Assembly (NCBI RefSeq): GCF_001746365.1
Contig: NZ_MJAJ01000001.1
Location: forward strand, 379,182 to 443,181
Direction of reading: 5' to 3'
DNA from: Streptomyces sp. LUP30
GTDB lineage: Bacteria; Actinomycetota; Actinomycetes; Streptomycetales; Streptomycetaceae
DNA: 64,000 bases
Shown: one piece after another, positions 43,346 to 51,929 of the stretch
Position numbering within the stretch: position 1 is the first letter of the stretch
Layout: each line of letters opens with the position of its first letter
Program-made: the position numbers and the translations under genes
The notes under the pieces: model-generated
Told to the model about the DNA's origin: nothing
Seen by the model: only the letters and a program-made list of their open reading frames with translations
The model's database searches: none

Positions 43346-43774
43346 CTAGAGGACGGCCACCATGTCCGCGTCGCCGTACCTGAACCCGTCATTGTCGAAG
43401 TAGAAGACGGTGACCTTCACTTTGTCTCCCTTGTCGAAGTGCGAGCCGGCGGCCGCACGCAGGGTGACCAGCGCGACATGGTCGTTGTAGTCGCAGACCA
43501 GCTTGTCCTTCTTGACGGTGCCCGCAGCGATGGACTGGTCGTGAGCGCTGTGGTTGAGCGTCGTCGCGTTGGCCACGAGTTCGTGGTCCATGCCGACGTC
43601 ACAGGAGTAGGTGACCTTCACCTGCAGACCTGGAGTGTGCTGCGACACCGTGTTGATGGTCAGCAGGTTCGCCTTGGCCGCTGCTGAAGGCGCGGCCGCC
43701 ACGGCCCCGGCTCCGATCAGAAGAGCGGTTGCTGCGGTTCCGGCGAGGCGTCGTCGGAAAGTGGATGACGTCAT
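43346..43774 (-). CDS. Small secreted protein, hypothetical
   Basis: 142 residues. Start at the ATG at 43774 with GGAAGGA 8 bases upstream; a signal peptide follows (MTSSTFRRRLAGTAATALLI, then AAPSAAA near residue 33). The mature domain of about 110 residues is beta-rich (LQVKVTYSCDVGMDHELVAN, VALVTLRAAAGSHFDKGD, KVKVTVFYFDNDGFRYGDAD) with two cysteines likely to pair. It resembles Ig-like exported proteins of Streptomyces of unknown role. It converges on the DUF1772 gene. Confidence 0.85.
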   Translation of the reverse strand: MTSSTFRRRLAGTAATALLIGAGAVAAAPSAAAKANLLTINTVSQHTPGLQVKVTYSCDVGMDHELVANATTLNHSAHDQSIAAGTVKKDKLVCDYNDHVALVTLRAAAGSHFDKGDKVKVTVFYFDNDGFRYGDADMVAVL

Positions 43775-44274
43775 CTGATGTGTTCCTTCCCCCTTGCACA
43801 GGTGCCCTCGGTCAAGATGCGGAGAATCTCCAACTAAGCGGGCAGCTGCGTCAGTTGTTCCGGTCGATCTGGATGCTACGTGAGCTTTGAGTGATTCCGG
43901 CATCAGATGGTGCGGCCCTGCTTCGTGAGGAATGCCGCATCCTGCCGGATGAACCACTCCCGGCTCGGCATCGTCAGCGACGGGCCCGTCTGCCTCAGGA
44001 GGTCGCACGCGGCCCTCCGCTTCGACGGCCGGCCGCTCGGGCTCCAGGGGGACCCGGCTCCCCTACCGGATCGGCGCCCTCTTCACCGACAGGCTCGGTG
44101 AGGACGACCGCTCCCCCGCCGACACCCGGCCCGCGATGCCCGACGACGCACGGCATTCACTGGAGCCCCTGCCCCCTCCTCGCCGGACTCCCCCACACGC
44201 CTCGGCCACACACCTCGGCCGACCTGGTCACGAGCAGCCTCATGGGTGTGCGTCCGGCCGGCGCAGCCCGGCAG
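43775..44274. other. Intergenic stretch, 500 bases
   Basis: Contains the promoter of the secreted protein gene. A plus-strand patch near 44040-44110 (RLPYRIGALFTDRLGEDDRS) looks protein-like and may be a piece of an eroded gene; nothing is identifiable. Confidence 0.4.
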
Positions 44275-44871
44275 TCAGCGGGCTATCGAGATCGCGAAGG
44301 GGGTGAATCCGGTGGAGCGGATGACGTGCGGTACGAACAGGATCGCGGCTTCCGTGGCGCGGGCGGTCTGGATCCCGCCGAGGTCGGTGATCCATTCCTT
44401 TTGCCAGCCGAGGTCGGTGAGCAGTTCGTGGACGGTCTGCTTGGCCTGGGGGTCCTCGCCGGAGAGGAACACGGTCGGTGTCTGGGAGAGCGTGGCCGGC
44501 GAGGTCATCACGGGGAAGAGCATGGTGTTGAGCGTCTTGACGACGCGCGTTTCGGGGAGCGATTCCTGGAGTTGCTCGGCGAGGCTCGAGCCGGGGTAGA
44601 TCAGATCGGCGGGCAGTCCGTCCGGTCCGTCGGTGGTGGCGTTGGAGACGTCGACGAGGATCTTGTCCCGGAGTTCCTCGCGCAGAGCGGCGAGCCGGTC
44701 GAGCGAGCCGGCACCAGGGGTGGCGTTGATGACGATCCGGGCCGTCCGGGCGGCGTCGGCGGTGGCGCCGGGCGCGCGGTCGGCCACGGTCACTTCGTGT
44801 CCTGCCCGGGTGAGTGCTGCGGCCAGGTTGCCGCCGACACGGCCGTTTCCGAGAACTGCGATCGTGGTCAT
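44275..44871 (-). CDS. NADP(H)-binding F420-reductase-like protein
   Basis: 198 residues with a Rossmann dinucleotide site at the N terminus (IAVLGNGRVGGNLAAALTRA), EVTVADRAPG, IVINATPG, and the family block LVDVSNATTDGPDGLP, LQESLPETRVVKTLNTM and DLGWQKEWITDLGGIQTARA. This is the F420-dependent NADP reductase/ProC-like family. Most such proteins shuttle hydride between NADPH and F420, or act as regulators. The gene is 45 bases downstream of the IMPase-family gene on the same strand and probably co-transcribed. A LysR regulator is divergent from the pair. Confidence 0.9.
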   Translation of the reverse strand: MTTIAVLGNGRVGGNLAAALTRAGHEVTVADRAPGATADAARTARIVINATPGAGSLDRLAALREELRDKILVDVSNATTDGPDGLPADLIYPGSSLAEQLQESLPETRVVKTLNTMLFPVMTSPATLSQTPTVFLSGEDPQAKQTVHELLTDLGWQKEWITDLGGIQTARATEAAILFVPHVIRSTGFTPFAISIAR

Positions 44872-44916
44872 GGTGATGTTCTGGTCCTTCCGGGGGTTGT
44901 GGGGCGTGGTGCGCGG

Positions 44917-45747
44917 TCAGCGCGAGAGCGTGGGCGAGAGCGTGGATACGGCCCGGGCGTGGACGTCGGGCGCGGCAGCCAGGAAGCTGTGGCTTTCCGG
45001 GGTCCAGGGGCGGCCCTCGGCGTCGGAGATCCGTCCGCCGGCCTCGGTGACGAGCAGCGCTCCGGGAAGCAGGTCCGCGCGGGCGCCGGCGAACTGCCAG
45101 AAGGCGTCGATGCGGCCGGCGGCCACGTTCAGCAGATGCAGGGTCGCGGGCACGGCGACGCGGACGACGAGCGCGTCGAAGAGCATCGCGGTGATCGAGG
45201 AGCCGACGCGCCGCACGACTTCTTCGTCCTCGTCCGGCCGGGCCTGGCTGGTGGCCACGATGCTCAGGCCGAGGTCCGCGGTCCGGGAGACGTGCAGCGG
45301 CCGGCCGTCGAGGTGGGCGCCCGCGCCGGTGAGCGCGGTGTAGGTCTCCCCGGTCAACGGCAGGTGGACCACGGTGAGCACCGGCTGGTTCTCCCGCACG
45401 AGGGTGGCGGTCACCGCCCACTCCGGCAGGGCGTGCAGATGGTTGACGTTGCCTTCGGCCGGGTCCACGACCCACCACTCGCCGGCCGGCAGCGCGCCGC
45501 CGTCCAGTTCGTCCTCCACCCAGCCGGCGTCGGGGCGCAGGCGTGTGAGGCGGGGGCGCAGGATGTCGAGGGCCGTGTCGTCGTTGACGGCGAGCGCGCG
45601 CATCAGCTCTTCGCGGCTCTGGTAGCGGACCACCTCGCCGAAACGCTCGCGCAGCGCCGAACCCGCCTCACGCACAGCGGTCACGGTCTCGGCGAGCAGC
45701 TCGGCGTCGGAGAGGGCGACGTCGGTGGTCTGAAGCGTTTCGGACAT
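44917..45747 (-). CDS. Inositol monophosphatase-family protein (variant active site)
   Basis: 276 residues of the Li+-sensitive phosphatase fold: GWVEDELDGGALPAGEWWVV, then DPAEGNVNHLHALPEWAVTA, where the classical DPxDGT has become DPAEGN (Glu98 in place of the second Asp and Asn for Thr), and GARADLLPGALLVTEAGG with the last metal-binding Asp. The family dephosphorylates inositol, fructose bisphosphate, histidinol or PAPS; with the changed motif the substrate is uncertain. ATG at 45747 with GGGAG upstream. First gene of a pair with the F420-type reductase, divergent from a LysR regulator. Confidence 0.88.
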   Translation of the reverse strand: MSETLQTTDVALSDAELLAETVTAVREAGSALRERFGEVVRYQSREELMRALAVNDDTALDILRPRLTRLRPDAGWVEDELDGGALPAGEWWVVDPAEGNVNHLHALPEWAVTATLVRENQPVLTVVHLPLTGETYTALTGAGAHLDGRPLHVSRTADLGLSIVATSQARPDEDEEVVRRVGSSITAMLFDALVVRVAVPATLHLLNVAAGRIDAFWQFAGARADLLPGALLVTEAGGRISDAEGRPWTPESHSFLAAAPDVHARAVSTLSPTLSR

Positions 45748-45841
45748 GGTGGTGCTCCCGTCTGAGAAGGGGTGGCGAGGCCGGTCGAGGGCCGAACTGC
45801 CCATTGCTGCCTGCGTTTTCCTGCGCTTTCGCCTCAACGGT

Positions 45842-45889
45842 ATGCATCCCGGCGATTAACTTCAAATGCATGTAAGGCACGGCTAGGAT
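45842..45889. promoter_or_regulatory. Divergent promoter region with paired ATGCAT sites
   Basis: Two ATGCAT palindromes (45842-45847 and 45866-45871, 24 bases centre to centre) and a TAGGAT -10-like element (45884-45889) 7 bases before the LysR ATG. The paired sites could be LysR contacts on this shared control region. Confidence 0.5.
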
Positions 45890-45896
45890 TACTCAC

Positions 45897-46790
45897 ATGC
45901 AATTGGATTTGAACCTGCTCGCCGCGCTCGACGCGCTGCTGGAGGAGGGCAGCGTGACCGGAGCGGCTGCCCGCCTGCATGTCACCGCCCCCGCGATGAG
46001 CCGGAGCCTGGGCCGGATTCGGCGCACGACCGGGGATCAGATCCTGGTGCGCACCGGCCGCACGATGACCCCGACGCCGTATGCGATCGCCGTCCGGGAA
46101 CAGGTGCATGAGCTGCTGCATCAGGTTCAGGGGGTGCTGGCGCCGAGCCGTGAACTCGATCTGACGACGCTGGAGCGCACGTTCACCCTCCGCTGGCACG
46201 ATTCCCTGGTCGCCCTGAGCGGCCCCGCGCTGCTCACCGCCGTGCGCGAACAGGCCCCGGGCGTGCGCTTGCGCTTCGTCGCGGAATCGAGCACCGACAC
46301 CCCCGAACTGCGGCGCGGCGAGGTCGACCTGGAGGCGAACGCCAACCGCCCCAGCACACCGGACGTCCACGCCGAGAACGTGGGCGAGACCCGCCTCGTC
46401 ATCGTCGCAAGGCAGGGGCACCCCCTCACCCGCGTCAAGACCGTCACCCCACAGCAGTACGCCGCCGCCGAGCACGTCACCGTCTCGCGACGAGGAAACC
46501 TCACGAACGGCATCGACGACGCCCTCGCCCGGCTCGGCCTCACCCGCCGCGTGGTGGCGACCGCGCCGACGGAAGCCGCCGCGCTGGAGTTCGCGCGTGA
46601 CTCCGACATCCTGATCAGCGTCCCCGAAGCCACCACGCGGTCAGCGGTCGCCGACCTCGGCCTGGTCGTCCTCCCCCTCCCCCTCGAATTGCCGTCGGCG
46701 CCCATATACCTGTCGTGGCATCAGCGCTACGACACCGACCACGCCCACGCCTGGCTGCGCGGGCTGGCACGGACCGCACTGGCCATCTGA
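45897..46790 (+). CDS. LysR-family transcriptional regulator
   Basis: 297 residues: MQLDLNLLAALDALLEEGSV, TGAAARLHVTAPAMSRSLGR, the LysR winged helix with MSRSLGRIR as the recognition region, then LVRTGRTMTPTP. The effector domain (FTLRWHDSLVALSGPALL onward) is of the PBP2 NodD/LinR-like type. It has no Shine-Dalgarno site; the TAGGAT element 7 bases upstream suggests leaderless mRNA. It is divergent from the IMPase/F420-reductase pair, its likely target. Confidence 0.92.
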   Translation: MQLDLNLLAALDALLEEGSVTGAAARLHVTAPAMSRSLGRIRRTTGDQILVRTGRTMTPTPYAIAVREQVHELLHQVQGVLAPSRELDLTTLERTFTLRWHDSLVALSGPALLTAVREQAPGVRLRFVAESSTDTPELRRGEVDLEANANRPSTPDVHAENVGETRLVIVARQGHPLTRVKTVTPQQYAAAEHVTVSRRGNLTNGIDDALARLGLTRRVVATAPTEAAALEFARDSDILISVPEATTRSAVADLGLVVLPLPLELPSAPIYLSWHQRYDTDHAHAWLRGLARTALAI

Positions 46791-46948
46791 GAAGCGTCGA
46801 AGTCGGCGCCGTGCATCCGCTTCACCCATACGCCCACGGTCCACGCGACCATCACGGCGAAACAGCGACAAGGACCGGGAGGGGGCGTACAGCGGCAGCC
46901 TTTGTCGGCTCCCGGCTCCCGGCGCGTGGTGGGAGAGTTCCCGTCCAG

Positions 46949-46984
46949 CCCGTCACACCCGTCACACCTGTCACGCCCGTCAGG
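46949..46984. repeat. Four tandem 9-bp repeats
   Basis: CCCGTCACA, CCCGTCACA, CCTGTCACG, CCCGTCAGG in direct succession. The last copy runs into the 3' end of the minus-strand membrane protein gene. Confidence 0.85.
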
Positions 46985-47585
46985 GCCGCAGGCCCTCCCG
47001 CCCGAGGGCGACTTTGGACAAGTCGGAGATGACCTGCTGGTCCCCCCGGCGCCAGGCGTCGGCGAGCCCACCCGGCGGGGCGGGAACTGCGGCGAGCTCA
47101 CGCTGCGGTCCGGTGAGAGCGCGCAGCGCGAGCAGGTCGGCGCCACCGGGTTCGTCGAAGAGGCGTCGGGTGGTGGCGGCGCGGCGGATCCAGCGCAGGC
47201 GTGGGGGCAGCCACAGCGCCAGCACGAAGGCCGTCGCGAGGACGACCAGCGCCACTGCGGTCAGGGTTGCCGCGCGACCCACGGTGTCCTGCAGGGACTG
47301 TCCGGCGTCGGAGAGGCTGTTGCCCGCTTGCGCGGCGGACCGGAGCGGCTTCTTCAACGAGTCCCCGACGAAGGGCACTTTCGAGGCCGCGTCACCGGCG
47401 TCGTCGAGGCCGGCGGCGAGGCCGTCGCCCGCGCTCTGCGCCTTCTTTCCCGGCTCGGCCAGCAGGGTGATCGCGTCGTGCACGGCCAGAGCGAACTTCA
47501 CCGCGGCCGCGATCAACGCGACGGCGATCAGGTCCGCGAGTACCTGACGCCTCCGACGCGTCGGGGTCTGGGCGTAAAGGCGCAT
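46980..47585 (-). CDS. Two-helix membrane protein with glycine-rich middle
   Basis: 201 residues. A first transmembrane helix (VLADLIAVALIAAAVKFALA), an outer segment of about 70 residues rich in Ala, Gly and Lys (AGDGLAAGLDDAGDAASKVP, PLRSAAQAGNSLSDAGQSL), a second helix (TLTAVALVVLATAFVLALWL) and a basic cytoplasmic tail with helices. The extracytoplasmic Ala/Gly helix resembles phasin- or LEA-like amphipathic sequence. Conserved in Streptomyces, function unknown. ATG at 47585 with AGGAGC 7 bases upstream. Confidence 0.85.
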   Translation of the reverse strand: MRLYAQTPTRRRRQVLADLIAVALIAAAVKFALAVHDAITLLAEPGKKAQSAGDGLAAGLDDAGDAASKVPFVGDSLKKPLRSAAQAGNSLSDAGQSLQDTVGRAATLTAVALVVLATAFVLALWLPPRLRWIRRAATTRRLFDEPGGADLLALRALTGPQRELAAVPAPPGGLADAWRRGDQQVISDLSKVALGREGLRP

Positions 47586-47928
47586 GGGCGTGCTCCTGTT
47601 CCGTCGGAAGCATCGAGGTGGGCGTGGTTGAAGGCAGGTGGAGGCGGCTCAGGCGCGAGGCCTGAGCGGGCGATCGGCCGTACGTGGAACTCGACTCTTC
47701 CACTGCTACCCCCGAGGGGACGTCTTTGACGCGCAACCGCCCCGCTGCGGCGGCGCGGTGACGGCCCGGTGGAGCCCGCGGGAAACGAAAAGCCGTCACC
47801 GACGCCGCGAAGGCACACCCACCGACGCCGGCCACCGAGCCCACGCCCCGGCCTCCCACCGCTGGACCTACGACGGCGCGGCCCACTCAAAGCCGCATGC
47901 GCCCCCGAAGGATTAACGCAGCGCTGCA
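47586..47928. other. Intergenic stretch
   Basis: About 340 bases holding the promoter of the membrane protein. No gene, repeat or strong hairpin was picked out. Confidence 0.5.
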
Positions 47929-48486
47929 CTAGGCGGAGGCGACGACGCCCTCAGCGCGCGTTCCGTCCGGGCGCTGCCAGGACGCGACGACCGTTCCGGG
48001 CACGTCCGCGGACACGGGAGAAGGGAGCACCCGGTGGACCGCGGGCACCACGGTTGCAAGGTCTGCGACGCGCACCCGCACGGACGGCTCCAGGGTGTCG
48101 CTCTCGCTCTGCGCCTGGGCGACGATCTCGCCGCGGAGCAGGCCGGTCAGGCATGCGACAAGCACCGGGTCGTGCACGCCGTCGTAGATCCACCGCGTCC
48201 CGAGGACGCCGTGCTCGGACGTCCCGATCAGCGCGTCGTCCACGCCGTCGAGCGGAGCCCCACGATAGGTCAGCGGCACCAGGTAGGTGCACGGCGAGTC
48301 CGCCGAGGCATCCGTGACGATCATGAACTCGATGCCGACCTCCCCGTCCGGATCGTCCAGACGGAAGCCGCCGGCCTTCGTGAGTTCGGCCTCCGGTCCT
48401 CCCTGATACCAGGGCTGGCTCGGCAACCACTCGGTGAGCAGCTCCAGCTTGGTGGGACTCATCGTGGTGTGGTGGATGACAGCCAC
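47929..48486 (-). CDS. Maltokinase N-terminal cap-like domain protein
   Basis: 185 residues: MAVIHHTTMSPTKLELLTEW, LPSQPWYQGG, AGGFRLDDPDGEVGIEFMIV, YLVPLTYRGAPLDGVDDALI, HGVLGTRWIYDGVHDPVLVA. This is the stand-alone cap domain that normally precedes the maltokinase catalytic core (Mak/Pep2); free forms of it are common in Streptomyces and of unknown function, perhaps binding a sugar or another protein. The kinase core is absent. ATG start at 48486, and no trehalose/maltose genes are nearby (galE and GH15 lie 13 kb away). Confidence 0.9.
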   Translation of the reverse strand: MAVIHHTTMSPTKLELLTEWLPSQPWYQGGPEAELTKAGGFRLDDPDGEVGIEFMIVTDASADSPCTYLVPLTYRGAPLDGVDDALIGTSEHGVLGTRWIYDGVHDPVLVACLTGLLRGEIVAQAQSESDTLEPSVRVRVADLATVVPAVHRVLPSPVSADVPGTVVASWQRPDGTRAEGVVASA

Positions 48487-48742
48487 TGCGACTCCTCAGA
48501 TCAACGCTCGGGCCACGATGCTTGCACCCCGACGTCGTGTGCATGGCGGCGGGGTGCGGACGGTTCGCGGTCCTGCCGACGAGCGGCCTGTGCACGGACG
48601 AGCGGACGGTCTGGAATGCAGCGTGGCCCAGGTGGCCGAGCGCCTCGACGTGCCGGCCCGGCATCGTGGAGAGCCGCGCCTGCGGCAGCCCTTCGCGCAT
48701 GGAGGGTAGCCGGGACGCGACCACGCCTCCCCCACGCCCCGA

Positions 48743-49582
48743 TCACCTGGGCACGCTCGGCTCGTCGAGCCTGCGGATCGCCGCGGCCGTTTCGACGCCG
48801 TCGTCGTGCAGCACCTGGCGCAGGCGGGAGACGTCGACGTAGGCGGCGTCGAGGGGGTGGGTGAACAGACGTGAGAGCGCGGTGGCGTACTTGGCCATGG
48901 AACTCCTGCCCGGCATGAATATCGACAGTTCGTCCCGGGCCTCGAAGGTCTGCACCTCGACACCGCGCGGCAACGACGACGCTCCCTCGTCCACCGTGAC
49001 GGGAAGCTTCACCAGCCAGTGCGGTCCCTCACCGGCAAGTGTCCGGCTCCTCTGCTCCGCGGACTCGACCGCCAGGGTCCGCCACGGCCTCCCCGACACC
49101 ACGGCTCCGGACGACTCCACTGCCTTGACCACGTCGTCGACAGTCGCAGCTACAGCGGCGTCGGCAGCGGCCCAGTCGAACGGTTCGCCCCCGGCCGACG
49201 GCCTCGGCACCGGCTTGGACACCACGGTCATCCGGTCCACCCGGCGCAGGCTCACCTCGGGAGGCGACGTGAAGAACTCCCGCGCGTCGTCGATCGCCTC
49301 GTCCTGGGCCCGCCGCTGCCGCTGCACCTCCCGCGTATGCTGCCGCAGCAGGTCGAGAGCCGTCTCCGGCTCGTCGAGGGCACGGCTCACCAGCTTCACG
49401 CTCATCCCGGTGCCGCGCAGGACAGTGATCAGCATGGCCTGCTCGACCTGCGTGAACGTGTACGAGCGATAGCCGGTCCGCTCATCGACGTCCGCCGGAA
49501 CGAGCAGACCCTCCGAGTGGTAGTACCTCAAGGTCTGCGGCGGCAGATTGCACATTTCGCTGAAATCACCAATCGACAACAT
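48743..49582 (-). CDS. MerR-family regulator with C-terminal ligand domain
   Basis: 279 residues: MLSIGDFSEMCNLPPQTLRY, YHSEGLLVPADVDERTGYRS, the MerR winged helix, then YTFTQVEQAMLITVLRGTGM, a coiled-coil (DLLRQHTREVQRQRRAQDE) and a C-terminal domain of about 150 residues that resembles the BltR/GyrI-like drug-binding domain (VSLRRVDRMTVVSKPVPR). So it probably senses a small hydrophobic compound. No exporter gene is next to it. Start at the ATG at 49582. Confidence 0.92.
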   Translation of the reverse strand: MLSIGDFSEMCNLPPQTLRYYHSEGLLVPADVDERTGYRSYTFTQVEQAMLITVLRGTGMSVKLVSRALDEPETALDLLRQHTREVQRQRRAQDEAIDDAREFFTSPPEVSLRRVDRMTVVSKPVPRPSAGGEPFDWAAADAAVAATVDDVVKAVESSGAVVSGRPWRTLAVESAEQRSRTLAGEGPHWLVKLPVTVDEGASSLPRGVEVQTFEARDELSIFMPGRSSMAKYATALSRLFTHPLDAAYVDVSRLRQVLHDDGVETAAAIRRLDEPSVPR

Positions 49583-49822
49583 GGCTTCATCTTCAGCGTT
49601 ATGGCGGCTGCAAGGTCAAGGAGCGAAGTGCGTGCGGCACGGCACGCAGCCGGCGCCTTCCGTCGGGTGCGGACCCTCATGGCTTGTGCAGGACATCGCG
49701 AAACGGGCCAGGATGCACCAGCTCCGGGCTGGAGGAACCGGAGTGTGACCGAGGCGACCGGTTGACACCCACGGTGTCGAAATCCCGTCGAGTTCCGCAC
49801 GAACGGGGCCTACTCTGCTGAC

Positions 49823-50170
49823 ATGGCTCACGCGAAGACCTCGTATGTCTGCCTGCCCTGCCGGGCCTCGTACAAGCAGCCCTACGACAAGGGCAGGGAG
49901 CGGATCTGTCCCCGCTGTACGCGACCGCTGATCCACGTGGGCTCCGCCTTCGCCCCACCCCGCCGCCGGGACACCGCGGCCTGGCGGACGCTGTCCGTTC
50001 TGCTGCACGCCGGTGTCCGCTTCCACAAGAGCTGCTGCTGCGGGCCCGGTTACCGTCCGCGCACTCTGCGGGAGGTGCGCGAGCGGATGACGTATGCCCG
50101 GCGCAGCGGTGAGCCGTTCGCGCGGTCGCTCGTACGGTACGACCTGCCCTCCGGCCCGCCCCGCGGCTGA
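49823..50170 (+). CDS. Small zinc-ribbon protein conserved in Streptomyces
   Basis: 115 residues. Two CxxC pairs at the N terminus (SYVCLPCRASYKQPYD and RICPRCTRPLIHVGSAF) build a zinc ribbon, followed by AWRTLSVLLHAGVRF, a cysteine patch (HKSCCCGPGYRPRTLREVRE) and a basic tail. Related proteins are often mislabelled deoxyxylulose-5-phosphate synthase; there is no similarity to that enzyme, which is about 630 residues long. Role probably nucleic-acid or protein binding. No Shine-Dalgarno site; TACTCT ends 6 bases before the ATG, so leaderless. Confidence 0.85.
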   Translation: MAHAKTSYVCLPCRASYKQPYDKGRERICPRCTRPLIHVGSAFAPPRRRDTAAWRTLSVLLHAGVRFHKSCCCGPGYRPRTLREVRERMTYARRSGEPFARSLVRYDLPSGPPRG

Positions 50171-50357
50171 CAGGGGCCGGGGTGCATGAGGAGACAGGAG
50201 CCGGCACCGGTCGTTCGTGGGCACCCTGCCTCCCGCCCTCGATGAGCAGTGCACCCCCGGCCGGGAGGTGGGGAATCAGGTGACCGGCGCCTCGCCGGGT
50301 GTGCCACGACGATCGGGAGCGGGACGTGATCGCCGCCTCACGGGCTCCGAGGGGCGC

Positions 50358-51248
50358 TCAGCGGAAGGTGTCGCACCGGGCCATGTCTCCGGTGCGGTAA
50401 CCGACGCCGAACCACTGCTGCCGCTGCTCGGACGAGCCGTGGGTCCAGGTGTCGGGGGTCACCCGCCCCTGGAACTCCTCCTGGATGCGGTCGTCGCCGA
50501 CAGCCGCGGCCGCGTCCAGTCCGTCCTTGACGTCCGCGTCCGTGAGGCTGGTGATCAGTGGCCTGCCTGTGGATTCGTCCTTGACCGTCGTCGCGTGGTG
50601 CGCCCACACACCGGCGTAGCAGTCGGCCTGCAGTTCCGTCTTGACCGAGGCGCTGTCGGCGCCGGTCAGCCCGTTCTGGGACCTGCCCAGCGTCCCCTGG
50701 AGGTCCTGGACATGGTGCCCGTACTCGTGTGCCACCACGTAGGCTTGCGCGAAGGGCCCGCCGGTCGCTCCGAACTTCGTCCGCAGCTCGTCGAAGAAGC
50801 CGAGGTCGAGGTACACCGTCTGGTCGCCGGGGCAGTAGAAGGGCCCCACCTCAGATGTGGCGTTGCCGCACGCCGTGTTCACCTGCCGGCTGAAGAGCAC
50901 CGTCGACGCCTTCGTGTAAGCGACCTGGCCGCGGGCCGACTCCTGTGTCCAGTAGTCCTGAACGCTGTTGACCACCGCCACGATGCGGCAGTCGTCCTTG
51001 GTGTTGGCGTCCTGTCCGGTGCGGCAGGCCTGTTCGACCCGGGCGAGCGAGGACGAGGCCGGCGCCGACTGGTCGCCACCGGAGGAGAGGCCCAGCTGGT
51101 CGGGGCCGATGCCGAGCACGAGTCCCACGACCAGTACGACGAGGCCGACGATTCCGCCGCCGATGGTCGCACCGCCACCGGGGATCCGACTGCCGCGCAC
51201 GTCCTGCACCTCGGAGGTGTCCAGACGGGCGTTGTCGTCGAACTGCAT
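50358..51248 (-). CDS. Neutral zinc metallopeptidase (YpfJ-like)
   Basis: 296 residues: a short cytoplasmic N terminus ([20 protein letters not shown]), one transmembrane helix (about residues 29-47), then an extracytoplasmic domain with [12 protein letters not shown] (zinc ligands His174 and His178, catalytic Glu175) and [14 protein letters not shown], whose Glu is the third ligand. [19 protein letters not shown] also marks this family. The six cysteines in the outer domain probably form disulfides. Substrates are unknown. ATG at 51248. Monocistronic. Confidence 0.93.
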   Translation of the reverse strand: MQFDDNARLDTSEVQDVRGSRIPGGGATIGGGIVGLVVLVVGLVLGIGPDQLGLSSGGDQSAPASSSLARVEQACRTGQDANTKDDCRIVAVVNSVQDYWTQESARGQVAYTKASTVLFSRQVNTACGNATSEVGPFYCPGDQTVYLDLGFFDELRTKFGATGGPFAQAYVVAHEYGHHVQDLQGTLGRSQNGLTGADSASVKTELQADCYAGVWAHHATTVKDESTGRPLITSLTDADVKDGLDAAAAVGDDRIQEEFQGRVTPDTWTHGSSEQRQQWFGVGYRTGDMARCDTFR

Positions 51249-51365
51249 GAGGCGCCGCCTTTGCCGTATGTCGTTGCCAGGTCGCTGCTCCTTGTACCCC
51301 GTTTGCCGTCCCCGGTGCCCTGCGAGGCGTCGCCAGTGTGCGACGCGGGGGGGCGATCCCGTCCG

Positions 51366-51610
51366 TCACGCCGCGCGGTCCGCCGTCCCGTCCGGCGAAG
51401 AACCCGCCTCCGCGACCGTCCCCAGAAGATCGTCCGTGCCTACCGCCGCCCACACCTCGCCCGGCCCGCGGAGCGGCCGCCCGGCACCGGCTCGGCCCGC
51501 AGAGCGGCCGTCAACCCGTACCAACGCGTTGCGCTGCCAAAATCCACCGCGTCGGCCCATCCATCCGACCCGCCCGCCGTCGCCCACAATTCGTCCATCC
51601 GGATGCGCAC
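51366..51610 (-). pseudogene. Frameshifted small conserved protein
   Basis: A GTG start at 51610 opens VRIRMDELWATAGGSDGWAD, AVDFGSATRWYGLTAALRAE and PVPGG, but then enters a poor frame that stops at 51440. The shifted frame continues smoothly as RPLRGPGEVWAAVGTDDLLG and TVAEAGSSPDGTADRAA to a stop at 51366. So a one- or two-base change near 51480 broke a roughly 80-residue protein that I take to be widely conserved in the genus (from memory). Function unknown. Confidence 0.55.
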
Positions 51611-51645
51611 TTGACCGGTTCCGGCGCTCCGAGCTCGTCGTCTGG

Positions 51646-51852
51646 CTACTGCGCTGTGGTTTTGCGCTCCCTGCGGGACCGCCACCACGGGACCAGGCAC
51701 CAGGAGGCCACCACCAGAGCGGAGGTCACCGCGGTGGTCGACCAGCCCTTGTAGGTGCCCGCGAAGCCGGTGGCATAGCGCATGACGACGGTGAACACGG
51801 CCCAAACCACCAGCCAGAGAGCCACCTTGGCCATTCGTCCCTGTCGTCGCAT
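51646..51852 (-). CDS. Small two-helix membrane protein
   Basis: 68 residues: a basic start (MRRQGRMAK), VALWLVVWAVFTVVMRYATG as first helix, GWSTTAVTSALVVASWCLVP as second, and a basic tail (WWRSRRERKTTAQ). Function unknown. The start may instead be the internal ATG at 51834. It lies 77 bases downstream of the signal peptidase gene on the same strand, so it could be the last gene of the peptide operon, but no evidence beyond spacing supports that. Confidence 0.65.
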   Translation of the reverse strand: MRRQGRMAKVALWLVVWAVFTVVMRYATGFAGTYKGWSTTAVTSALVVASWCLVPWWRSRRERKTTAQ

Positions 51853-51929
51853 GGCGCGAGCATATCCACGGGCTCGAAGGGGAACGGACGAGGGCTGTGA
51901 TTCGATGGGTGAACTGGCAACCCCGGCGT

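Noticed and set aside
40918..43392. 824-codon minus-strand frame
   Set aside because: It spans several well-supported genes and has shadow-type composition.
49823..50170. Deoxyxylulose-5-phosphate synthase
   Set aside because: A name often attached to such proteins; the sequence is a 115-residue zinc ribbon without any synthase motif.
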